Of a DNA stretch of 64,000 bases, positions 10,566-19,362 are shown one piece after another. Position numbers and translations under genes: made by a program. The notes beneath the pieces were generated by a model. It ran no database searches and was not told the DNA's origin. It saw only the letters and a program-made list of their open reading frames with translations. Position 1 is the stretch's first letter. Every line of letters starts with the position of its first letter. The DNA is from Mucidula mucida (taxonomy: Eukaryota; Basidiomycota; Agaricomycetes; Agaricales; Physalacriaceae). Where the stretch lies: contig JADNYV010000057.1 in the NCBI GenBank assembly GCA_015501055.1, positions 1 through 64,000 on the forward strand. The letters are read 5' to 3'.

Positions 10566-11971
10566 CTAACCAATCTCCACCTGATCATTCGCATCCTGCG
10601 GGAGATTCAGTTGTCCACCTCGTTTCTTTGATGTCGCAGTCGCAGTGGTCACGGTGGTGGGTGATCCCAGGGAGTGGCCCACAATCATTTTATTGCTCAA
10701 GGAACTGAAGTCCAGGCGCCCACCGATCTTCAAGCTGTCGGACTTCCATATCCGTTGGTAGATGTAGGAATCGTTGTATGGGATATTGAGGGAGGCAGTA
10801 TCGGAAGTGCCGCAGAACGTCTTCATCCACACTCGCAGTCGATGGGAGGCTCCGATTGGTAGAGATTTCATTGGAACCGTGCTGCATCGATATAGCTGCG
10901 TCAGAATTGATAGCGGTACATGGAGAAAGAGCACCCACTAAATATGGAATGTGACTGTGCGAGGGTCCCCTTCCACTCTGAGCCGAAAGTCCTCGAAGAG
11001 CATGGCGCCCACGCCGCTGCAGTCATACTCCATCGTGTAGTCGTACAGATCCTCAGCAACCCTCAGCCAGCTATAAGAGAACGTTTGTGGGAACCCTTAT
11101 CCACACAAGGAAGACCGTACCGAACAATGAACTGCACTCGAGCCTTGCCCACCGTCGACTCGTACACCTGCGAGCTCGATTGATTCCGCTTCATTCTTGC
11201 GATCGATGCATCCGCGATCGAGGCAAAATCGGGATCCTTTGCTATCCACAGATCGTCCTGCCCAAACAGCCGGTGGTCCACGTCGTTGACTCGCAGCCAG
11301 ACGCGGTACGAATACAGTGAGGCAGCTGGTAGGCTTGCTTTACCTGGGTACAGACTGTGCATGGGCGTGTCAGTCAGCGGCGATTGGAAGGGCAAGCAGA
11401 CGCACAAGACGATGAAGTGAAGTCTGCGCGGATCCACATTCAACTTGAGCTGGATGGGCTCGCCCACCGAGCGCGTCATTTTGTCGACCTTGAGGCTGAG
11501 GGATATCGTGTATTTGCCTGGCGTTGGGGTGCCGTGATTTGGTTGGACACTCGGGGAAGGTCAGCAGGATTTACAGGGCGGAGAAGGAGAAGGCACGCAC
11601 GATACAATAAATTGAAATTGTGCGGCACCCGCAAGAAGACATATGCGTATTCGTAACGTTCGTGTTTGGAGGATAGAGCGGAATTATTGAAGTGAGTGCG
11701 GGGAAGGCGTCGTATGTTGGTCAGATCATCACTGTTCTCCCGTCAAAAAGCGGGCGCGTCAAGGCTTCTATGCTCACTTTCGTGCGTGAAAGTCGTCGAG
11801 GGAAGGGGAACGATAGTGGGAAAGGTATCCAGAAGATCCAGTCGTAGAAGTGTTACTATCTCTGCATTCAGAAAACCTAGATCACTTATGGATGATCGAA
11901 GCGCACCTGCGACTAACAGCCGCGTTGTAGTCCGGGGATGGGTCGTCAAATGTGTCGTTCGTGTAGGGCAT
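10566..11971 (-). CDS. Uncharacterised seven-exon protein
   Basis: Exons 11971-11907, 11861-11778, 11731-11597, 11549-11406, 11354-11121, 11070-10939 and 10881-10566; 1110 nt, 369 residues. All six introns are 45-57 bp and every phase closes. The third junction uses donor GC^GTGCCT and acceptor CCCCGAG, chosen because the branch-like CTGAC sits 13 nt before it and the alternative breaks the frame. The N-terminus is Asp/Asn/Ser-rich (MPYTNDTFDDPSPDY), the middle alternates short hydrophobic strands (KYTISLSLKVDK, YSYRVWLRVNDVDHRLFG, FEDFRLRVEGD), and the tail is Thr/Ser-rich. It looks like an all-beta domain or two; I recognise no family, signal peptide or membrane segment. The length and intact frame argue for a real gene. 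Confidence 0.7.
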
Positions 11972-12269
11972 GATAGTATCGGAGACGGGATGGTGGTCAA
12001 CCTTAACGTCACATACAATGGGCGCTCTCACACTCGCATTCAATTTGAATGTCAGAAGCGCTCATCATTTCGGTAAGCCCGGATCAGAAAAGACATGCAG
12101 TTCGTGTCAACCCTGCATTCCACTGTGTCTGCAGCATTTGCTGTGCATGACACTGTCGCTTCAGCTTGATGGTGTATCACCGTCATGATTCAGGCAATGA
12201 TTATCGCGTAGAATTCCCACGCATGCAGCTTCCTTTCTACCGCCATCAAACATCTGCAAAACAGTACAA

Positions 12270-12314
12270 GTGAGTAGACTCACTACAACGATTCTTGAGG
12301 CTTACATTTTGCAG
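12270..12314 (+). other. 5' UTR intron
   Basis: GTGAGT at 12270 and TTTTGCAG ending at 12314, two bases before the ATG at 12317. It supports 12317 as the true start of the next gene. Confidence 0.5.
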
Positions 12315-12316
12315 TC

Positions 12317-12862
12317 ATGACACTATCTGTGAATAGCCCTCTTCAGCTCTCCCCCAATAGCTTCTATATCGGTACCAGTCAGGTCTTTGGTCGACCGGGC
12401 AAATTTCATTGGTCTATCTACTCGACTGATGATCAAGGCAATATTCTCAGAGTCCATTGGGCCGTCACGCCTGGAACCGAATTCGCTGAAGGCGTAGTCT
12501 ATGAAAAGATCGAATCCTTATGCTCCTACTCCGAAACGAACGTCTTGACCTTCGTCTGCGCCAGAATCTTGGGCGTTCGTATGCCGCCATTGGACGTATT
12601 CAAGGAAATGGCAGTTGCTGTCTTCACGAACGCTCCGCATGGGTATTCTAGCGTCAAAGAAAACCGCGATCGGCATATTACTTGTAGGACATGGCTGCTG
12701 CGCCTGCTAAAGGCGATAATGGATAGAGGCTATGTCAGTCGGCCGCCCGACGCGCTGCAGACTGTAAAGGAGATTGAAAAACGCATCATCGAAATCAGCA
12801 TCGAAGTTGAGGACACGCTTCTCGATGATACCTTTTCTGGAGTGCGTGTCATGGACCTTTAA
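12317..12862 (+). CDS. Uncharacterised 181-residue protein, FHW...CRTW family
   Basis: Single coding exon preceded by a likely 5' UTR intron. No signal peptide or membrane segment. Landmarks: PNSFYIGTSQ (13-22), KFHWSIY (29-35), VHW (46-48), EFAEGVV (55-61), then GYSSVKENRDRHITCRTWLL with Cys123, and a charged helical C-terminus. The same order of landmarks is in the broken copy at 17735-18321, so these residues are conserved across two divergent relatives. A conserved His (31) placed before a conserved Cys (123) recalls circularly permuted papain-like (NlpC/P60-type) folds, where His precedes Cys. That is inference; no catalytic activity is shown. It could instead be a fungal domain of unknown function whose Cys is structural. 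Confidence 0.7.
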   Translation: MTLSVNSPLQLSPNSFYIGTSQVFGRPGKFHWSIYSTDDQGNILRVHWAVTPGTEFAEGVVYEKIESLCSYSETNVLTFVCARILGVRMPPLDVFKEMAVAVFTNAPHGYSSVKENRDRHITCRTWLLRLLKAIMDRGYVSRPPDALQTVKEIEKRIIEISIEVEDTLLDDTFSGVRVMDL

Positions 12863-13056
12863 CGCTCTCTACTTTTCCCATGTTCGTCGATATCTATTCC
12901 CCAGATTGCGGATGACTTGCCCGATACCCGATACTGTGTACACATTCATTGATGGAGATCGTATTTTTGAACTTCTTTCAGTCTCATGACTTTAGTCAAC
13001 GTGTGCGTTATAGATATCATATTTATTAACCTGACTCTCTAACTGCTCTCTAATAG

Positions 13057-13328
13057 CCGGTCGCGGCTCCATCGCATTCTCCCCCGAACTGCAAGATGAT
13101 TTGCGGGCCAAGACATACAAGGACGCTGAAGTACGTAATATTGCATGCTTTGTATCGACCGATGAATCTAGCACATTGAAACTTTAAACCACCTGTCAGG
13201 CTGTCCCTCGGCCATCGGTGATCGTGTCTAACACATCGTACGGGCTTCATAAGGCTTATCCCCGAGTCCTTGTAACTGCTGAGCTACGCCGCATCCTATT
13301 TTTGAGCGACCAGACACAGTGGGTATAA
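13057..13328 (+). pseudogene. Orphan coding fragment, two exons
   Basis: 13057-13130 and 13200-13328 join over a GTACGT...GTCAG intron to give a continuous reading frame (GRGSIAFSPELQDDLRAK, then PRPSVIVSNTSYGLHKAYPR) ending in TAA at 13326-13328. No start codon or upstream exon was found. The stop codon overlaps the TATA box of the following tautomerase gene. It is probably the 3' end of a gene whose front has been lost, or a gene with unseen upstream exons. Family not recognised. Confidence 0.4.
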
Positions 13329-13330
13329 AA
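13324..13330 (+). promoter_or_regulatory. TATA box of first tautomerase-like gene
   Basis: TATAAAA 66 bp upstream of the ATG at 13390. The tandem copy has TATAAA at the same distance from its ATG. Confidence 0.6.
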
Positions 13331-13389
13331 GCTATGCCGCTTGTTCCAAATGCTCAGAAACTTCTATTCCCACAAGCGCATCGATCAAA

Positions 13390-13933
13390 ATGCCCCTTCA
13401 CCGATTCTATATCCCGCCTAACCTGTATACGGTGGAGGACAAAGCTAAGCTTGCCGACGCTATCACAAACGTCTATACTCGCATTCCTCGGTTCTACGTC
13501 GTCGTGTTATTCATCGAGGTGGATCAAGAAATTATTTGTTGGCGGAAACTCGACCAAAGGCTTCGTGCGTATCTTGGTGCACCATTTGGCGAGGCAGTTC
13601 GAGAAGTAGGTCTTGTTGCCAATGTCAATCGCATTGATTCATACATTTCCTCCCTCTAGTGAAGAGAGGAAGGTGAGTTCTTGGACATGTACGAAGAGGC
13701 CATCCAGCCTTTCACTAAAGACCGCGGTTTGGACTGGGAGGTTGCAATTTCAGATGAGGATGTGAGTGTTCCCATGCGTACTGCCTAACTCCAAATGGAT
13801 GCTGATTTTACGTTCATAGCCGAAGCTGTGGAGAGAGAACGGACTTATCCCACCTCATGCTGTCCGTGACAAAGAGGCAGAGGATCTGTGGAAGAGAGAG
13901 AATAAGCCAATCCCGTACCGCACGAAACTGTAA
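13390..13933 (+). pseudogene. Tautomerase_3-like protein, first tandem copy, frameshifted
   Basis: Exons about 13390-13605, 13660-13761 and 13820-13933. The encoded family starts MPLHRFYIPPNLYTVEDKAK, then FYVVVLFIEVDQE, FVGGNSTKGF, FTKDRGLDWEV and DPKLWRENG, ending PYRTKL. This matches fungal tautomerase-superfamily proteins related to cis-3-chloroacrylic acid dehalogenase, where Pro after the initiator Met is the catalytic base; Pro2 is present. Two frame breaks occur: between VDQE and FVGG (13529-13539, two bases short, in an A-run and a T-run) and after EERKV (13671-13675, one base short). Without them the copy reads cleanly to the same end as its neighbour. As written only about the first 49 residues are family-like. 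Confidence 0.7.
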
Positions 13934-14217
13934 ATGCATGGGTATATGCCTTTTACGAAAGTCCATTTCAAAGGACCGTCAATTTTAGCACACATAACCA
14001 CCTTCTGAGCGCGCAGGGCACAATTTTGAAGGGGTGTCTCAGTTGTTTTACCTTGACCGACATATCACAGACCATTTTCCTGCCCTGGCCCTCGAGGCTT
14101 ACCCAAATACCCACCAAATTTATGGGGACAAATTCGGTCATCGGCATCCTGTATGCTGAGCTTTATCAGACTCGACCGACCTGTGACATACGACAAGTAC
14201 CTGAGGGAGTTGACCAT

Positions 14218-14223
14218 TATAAA
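14218..14223 (+). promoter_or_regulatory. TATA box of second tautomerase-like gene
   Basis: TATAAA 68 bp upstream of the ATG at 14286, mirroring the first copy. Confidence 0.55.
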
Positions 14224-14285
14224 TGAAACTCACCAAGCCACCAACCTGAACATATCCGTGCTTGTTCACACGCGCCAGCGACCCG

Positions 14286-14839
14286 ATGCCTCTCCACCGA
14301 TTCTATGCCCCCCTAACCTCTACTCCGCGGAAGACAAGGCTAAGCTTGCGGAGGCCATAACCGACATCTACACCAAGCGTATCCCCGCGCCTCTACCCGC
14401 GTTCTACGTCGTTATACTATTCATCGACGTCAAGCAGGAGGACTACTTTGTTGGCGGGAAGCCGACAAAGGACTTTGTGCGCGTCGTGGTGCATCACCTG
14501 GCGAGACAATTTCCCAAGTGAATCCCGCACGACATTATCATGATAACGCATGCTAACGGTGGGCGTTTAGTGATGAGCGCAAACTCGTGTTTATGGACCT
14601 GTATGAGGCTGCGCTCAAGCCTTTCACCAAAGATCGCGGCTTGAACTGGGAGGTCGAAATCTCGGATGAAGATGTGAGATTTTGACGTTCAGCATGTCAA
14701 CCCTATTTTAATTGGTTGACATTTAGCCCAAGCTTTGGAGGGAGAATGGAATTATACCGCCACATGCTATCGGGGACAGGAAGGAGAAGATCTATGGCTC
14801 AAGGAAAACAAACCAGTTCCGTACGGCTCATATCTCTAG
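14286..14839 (+). pseudogene. Tautomerase_3-like protein, second tandem copy, frameshifted
   Basis: Exons about 14286-14517, 14571-14673 and 14727-14839. Same family and same intron positions as the copy 900 bp upstream, so the pair arose by tandem duplication. It begins MPLHRFYAP (catalytic Pro2 present), with YSAEDKAKLAEAITDIY, DYFVGGKPTKDFVR and FTKDRGLNWEVEI, and ends PVPYGSYL. Two single-base shortfalls disturb it: a C-run of six at 14308-14313 where seven keep frame, and AA at 14787-14788 where AAA keeps frame. It carries an 8-residue insertion (near RIPAPLPAFY) absent from copy one. Expected activity: proton transfer on an enol or hydration/dehalogenation of a small acid; substrate unknown. 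Confidence 0.7.
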
Positions 14840-14868
14840 TGATGGGCATGTGTACGGAAGGAAACATA

Positions 14869-15352
14869 GCGAGTGCAAAGCTTCTCAGCCTAGACGTGGT
14901 CGGCTCCGGAAAGCGAAGTCGAAATGATGAGACTGTATTGGCGATAGTCCAAGTTACGTTAGAGATAGCTGTAAAAGACAGCATGCGGTACACAGCAACA
15001 TTCGAAGCAAGGGATCCACTCGCTGACATTTCCGCAAACATTTAAACCTCTTTTTCCTCTTTTCTAAAGGCTTCCGCAAAGAACAGAGACAAGACGAAAC
15101 ATAAGCGCCACTGATAACTGTGAATCGCACGAACGAGTTTATCAAAAGCGCGCCTTTTACCGGCAGGAAATGTACGAGTGCGGTTCCGGCCCCATCCAGC
15201 TCTAGAGTTCGGTGCTTGAGCTTCGTTGTACTCACACAAAAGAGTGCAAAACTCACTGGACGTTTGCTTCACCAATTTTTGAGAGAAGTCCGCCGAGCGT
15301 TTCGCTGAAAACACATGCAGCACGAAGATCCGCCATGCCTCGTGCTGGGCGC
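14869..15352. repeat. Left arm of 484-bp inverted repeat flanking APH gene
   Basis: Read on the minus strand, this segment is clearly similar along its whole length to 16651-17134 on the plus strand. Shared blocks include CGCCCAGCACGAG at one end, GAGTACAACGAAGCTCAAGCACC in the middle, and TTTCCGGAGCCGACCAC near the other end. Both copies carry a readable peptide (AGTALVHFLP, INS, VISGAYV), so the repeat may be a captured gene fragment. Confidence 0.8.
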
Positions 15353-15565
15353 TTATTGACATCGTGCTGTGGTGGCGATGCTTTCTACAGCAACGGCCTC
15401 CGACTCTAGAGAACCAGACTTCAGGACTCGAGGCATCATTGGACGTGTTGCGAAGCCGGGCACCTGAACACTGAGTAGCAAGTTGCGCGATGTGTTTCCA
15501 AAAGTGACAATTGAATGCCAGGCAAACTGGAGCATCACAAGTTGACTTTATTTCCAGCTCATAAT

Positions 15566-16405
15566 CTACACGGGTATCTTCATCAGTAATTTGAACATTT
15601 CTGCCCATGCTAATTCTGTAGCATCAGGGAATCGCATTTGGCGAAAACAATTGGCCATACAAGGGGGCATATAAATTCCGTAGTGTCGCAACCCGAAGAC
15701 TTGCCAATGCCTTGGACGCCACCCTGAGTCCTCCCAGTCAACAATGCCCATAAAGTCACCTGTGCTGGGATGCACTATGATATTTTGGACTCTCAAATCC
15801 GGATGTACCCAAGAGACAGCGTCCGAGGTCACAGCCAGCACGGCGTCCTCATGCGCCTTCGCCATATGAGCTGCCGTCCAGGCCGGTCTACCGAATTCGT
15901 CGAGATGCGGCGTCATATAGAAGTATAACTGAAGCACGGAAGGGTAGGGACCAGTATACCCAACGAAAAACTGTGCAGGATCAGGTAGACCATCACCGCT
16001 TGCGCTCAACATCACCCGGCCTTTGTCCGCTTCACACTGTTCAATAGACCAGAGTCTCAGAACGGTATCACGAACAGCGACTGCAATGCGCTGGAACTGT
16101 TCTGGGGCGGAAACAATCCCAAAGTGGATAGCAGCACCGAGGGTGATGCCCTTGATACGGGTCATGACCGTGTAAGTATGACCTCCGATAATGAGAGTAT
16201 CAACAACGCGGGGAATGGGTAAATTGCGACCAGTTGAATGGAGGAAGCCAAGGGCGTGTGATTCGGTGGAATGAAGACGGGGAGAACATTTCATTACGAG
16301 GGGGATGCCGAAGCGAAAAACGCGTAGAGTGGGTTTGTCGTCCGATATCGGATGCGATAGAAAGGTGTACAGAAGCAGTCGTGTTTGGTCAAAAAGGACT
16401 ACCAT
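15566..16405 (-). CDS. APH-family kinase-like phosphotransferase
   Basis: Uninterrupted 279-residue ORF. Kinase-like landmarks are in order: LRVFRFGIPLVMKCSPR with Lys39 as the expected ATP-binding lysine, Glu48 in HSTESHAL, the linker TYTVMTRIKG, then the catalytic loop HPDLRVQN (Asp203, Asn208) and the metal-binding IVDWEDSGW (Asp223). This is the aminoglycoside phosphotransferase (APH)/choline kinase-like superfamily, expanded in mushrooms; most members have unknown small-molecule or protein substrates and should not be read as antibiotic resistance. The N-terminal lobe is short, so an upstream exon is possible, although none fits cleanly. The gene sits between two inverted repeats. Confidence 0.8.
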   Translation of the reverse strand: MVVLFDQTRLLLYTFLSHPISDDKPTLRVFRFGIPLVMKCSPRLHSTESHALGFLHSTGRNLPIPRVVDTLIIGGHTYTVMTRIKGITLGAAIHFGIVSAPEQFQRIAVAVRDTVLRLWSIEQCEADKGRVMLSASGDGLPDPAQFFVGYTGPYPSVLQLYFYMTPHLDEFGRPAWTAAHMAKAHEDAVLAVTSDAVSWVHPDLRVQNIIVHPSTGDFMGIVDWEDSGWRPRHWQVFGLRHYGIYMPPCMANCFRQMRFPDATELAWAEMFKLLMKIPV

Positions 16406-16650
16406 TGGGCACTACGAAGTCAATGAGACAAAGCGAAAGTGTATACAGAGTTACACGAGCCGTGACCATGGACGTAAGCCTTGGCGACCTGAATTATGAG
16501 GTAGATGATGGCGGATGGAGAGGTCAAAAGTGTGAAGCGGTGTCTATTTGGGAACGTCACCTTCACGGTCACACTCTCACGTGCTGAGCAACAAAAGGAC
16601 TTGAGTGTTTCTTACAGGAACGTGTATATCTCATCTCGCCCAAGATCTCA

Positions 16651-17134
16651 GCGCCCAGCACGAGTCATGGCGGATCTTGCGCGCCGTGCTGCATGTGCTT
16701 ACAGCGAAGCGCTCAGCAAATGTCTCTCAGAAATTGGTGTAGCAAACGTCGAGTGAGTTACCGCTTCAATTTGACACTCTCATGTATGAGTACAACGAAG
16801 CTCAAGCACCTAATACCAGAGCTGGATGAAGCCGGAACCGCTCTCGTACACTTCCTGCCGCTAAAAGACGCGCTCTTGATAAACTCGCTCATGCCAGTCA
16901 TCAGCGGCGCTTATGTGGATCGACTTGTCTCTGCTCTTTGTGGAAGCCTTTAGAAAGGAGGTTCAAATGTTTGCGGAAATGTCACCGAGTGTATCCCTTG
17001 CTTCTGCTTCAAATGTTACTGAGTGCCGCATGCTTTCTCTTACAGCTATCTTCAATTGGACTATCGCCTCTTCATTTCGACTTCGCTTTCCGGAGCCGAC
17101 CACATCTGGCCTGAAAAGCTTGTTACTCGTCGCG
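16651..17134. repeat. Right arm of 484-bp inverted repeat flanking APH gene
   Basis: Partner of 14869-15352 in opposite orientation, same length, roughly 85% similar by eye with small indels. The centre-to-centre distance is about 1.8 kb and the APH gene lies in the loop. Confidence 0.8.
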
Positions 17135-17372
17135 ATCTCTTGAATCTGGAACGTAGACGCCTTGGGTGCCGTCACTGACTGGCGACCATCGAATGGAATA
17201 AACCTGTTCTCCTAGCAAGCAGTAGCAAGCACTAAAGGCGCTTCTCGTACTTCGATACCACGGTACTCAGCCATGAACCTCAACAGCTTGAGACACTCAG
17301 CACACGGGTACTTGCAGCTATACATATGTTCTATACTTGGGTTTATCCTCTGCATCTCCGCCGAACACTGAT

Positions 17373-17388
17373 CTCTCTCTCTCTCTCT
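17373..17388. repeat. CT microsatellite
   Basis: Eight consecutive CT units between the inverted repeat and the next broken gene. Confidence 0.9.
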
Positions 17389-17734
17389 GATACACCCCAT
17401 TCCTGTCAGCGGAACCTAATGTGTATAACATCCGTCATCCAAACATGCCAAACATGAAAGCTCCGGCGCCCAAAACCGTTATCCTGGCTTTCATCCCCGT
17501 TTTATCCTCTGAGTCAATGCTGCGAAGGTATCTAACATCAAGTTGTAAGTGCTAAATTATCTGTGGCTCTAGGCGTTAGTCTCTGCAGTCCTGATTGCCA
17601 TAGTCTCATCGCATTTCTTGTGCAGCGCACTATCAGCACTCATCACCTAAATCATTTCCAATTATCATTCAGTACGTGTATTCGTCGTCGTAATGCTGGT
17701 ATATGCGCTGAATCTCAACCCAGGAAAGCGCGAA

Positions 17735-18321
17735 ATGTCCTCGACGGCTGCCGCCAGTTCTGGCAGCACGACCAGAACTTCAGCTCCCAGCAACTCTCTG
17801 ACCATCCCCGCCGACCTCAAATCTCGTGTGGTTCTCCAGCCCAACAGTTTCTACGTCATGACCAGTCAATTTCTTGCAGCAGGACCGAGGACATTCCACT
17901 CGTCGCTTTCCTTTACGTGGATTCGGCTATGAGGATTCATTGGACCACCCTCTCAGATGGTTCTGGCTACGCAGAGGGTTGTCAAAAACATCATCACTAC
18001 GCCCACGACGTATTCGGCCACAGGCAACGTCACGTTCGCAATATCAAGATCAATGGCTACGTACCTGTTCCGGAGAGCACCTTGGACGAGATCACGGGAA
18101 ATGTGTTCTCGGTACGGCGAGGCTACGCTTCATACTTGGAGAACAGGAAGCACGGCTACAGTTGCAAATCATGGCTTCATCGTGTCACTGGCACCTTTTT
18201 CCAGAGAGAGTGCATTAGGGCTCCAGACCTGAAGGATGGACTTCTTCCGTACGTCACAGCTGTCGTGGAGAGTCAGGTTGCGCAAGGAGCCTTTCAGGTG
18301 TCATACGTGCTCGAGTATTAA
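17735..18321 (+). pseudogene. Broken relative of the FHW...CRTW family
   Basis: Begins at the ATG at 17735 (MSSTAAASSGSTTR, Ser/Thr-rich) and ends at TAA 18319-18321. The family match to 12317-12862 is spread over three frames: LQPNSFYVMTSQ and TFHSSL in frame one, RIHWTTLSDGSGYAEG after a shift at about 17912, VVKNIITTP after a shift at about 17976, and KINGYVPVPE onward after a shift at about 18046, including ASYLENRKHGYSCKSWLHR. Each shift is repaired by one base in a short homopolymer (TTT, GGG, AA). His (in TFH) and Cys (in YSCKSW) are kept. As it stands, no complete protein can be made. Confidence 0.65.
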
Positions 18322-19362
18322 CCGCTTCCCAGTTACAACCGTCATACGGTTTCCTTACTTTTCTCGAATCGCTGTACTTTTCTTTGTTGTATTACTTACT
18401 TGCATAGTTCGACTTGTATTCGTGCGAGCATTTACATGATTGAATAGAAATCCCTCTTGATGCTCTGAACCCCATCTCAGCTTCGGCATTCTCTTATCCA
18501 TTGACTTCTCCTAGCCGGCCTCGTTCTTGAATGTCACTGGGTTGCTGAACATGAGCTTCGTTGGTGGACTCACAGCGAAAGGCGGCCAGTGCGTTCATGT
18601 GGTGGTCTAAACACTTGAATGTCACGGTCTTATGGAACCTACTGTTCTTGGAACTGTTCAGTATCCCTCGACCCATCCGCCCATTGTTCTCGAAATACAC
18701 AATCTTGACGTCTCGTTTGTGAGACAGGACGAAGAAACGTATGTGGTCTGTGGCGTCTGTCGAGAATCATATCATGGTATACAGTTGACGTGAAGTCACA
18801 GTATAGAAAGCAATTGTCGTCATATGTTGCTAGATACCCCAGAGGTTGGGAAACAATTCAACGGGCTACAATGAATAGCGGGGAGCCAGAGCTCTCGGCG
18901 TACTAGGCACCGAGACACCTGAAAGAGCATCAAATGTAGCATATGTGGACGAGTCAGCTAGATGCGCGGGCTGGAGCGCTGTCCGTGTAGCAGTCAGGAA
19001 AGACAATCGTGAGACAATAGACGGTGTTACGCATAGAAGCCGTGCAGTTTCAAGTTTGACGGATGGCACCAACATTGAGTATTGAATACTGTACGATATT
19101 CATGATCATCATAGAGATCTGGGTGATGCCTGCACCGGGGGAGGCGAAAAGCACCGAGGAACATTTCATCATATGCCCTTTAAACACAGAGCAGGAGAGG
19201 CGTTGCCTATCGTTATCCGCAGAATCTGAATAATGGTCAGTGAGCAAGATCGGGATACGGCTCCGACTCGCCGTGCAGTACACTGCATCGCCGGCACGTG
19301 CCGCAGATCCAAGCCTTTCGACACTGCAATTGTAATTTATCTCTTTTCCGTAACCACCACTC
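18322..19362. other. Intergenic, no feature seen
   Basis: 1 kb with only short unsupported ORFs on both strands. Confidence 0.5.

Noticed and set aside
14799..15608. Minus-strand ORFs between the tautomerases and the APH gene as separate genes
   Set aside because: They lie within or overlap the inverted-repeat arm, have partial counterparts in the other arm, and lack starts or a recognisable family.
15566..16405. Antibiotic-resistance phosphotransferase
   Set aside because: The fold is APH-like, but this superfamily is expanded in fungi with other substrates; resistance cannot be inferred.
17371..17390. CRISPR-like or satellite array
   Set aside because: It is a plain CT microsatellite; no regularly spaced repeats occur in the window.
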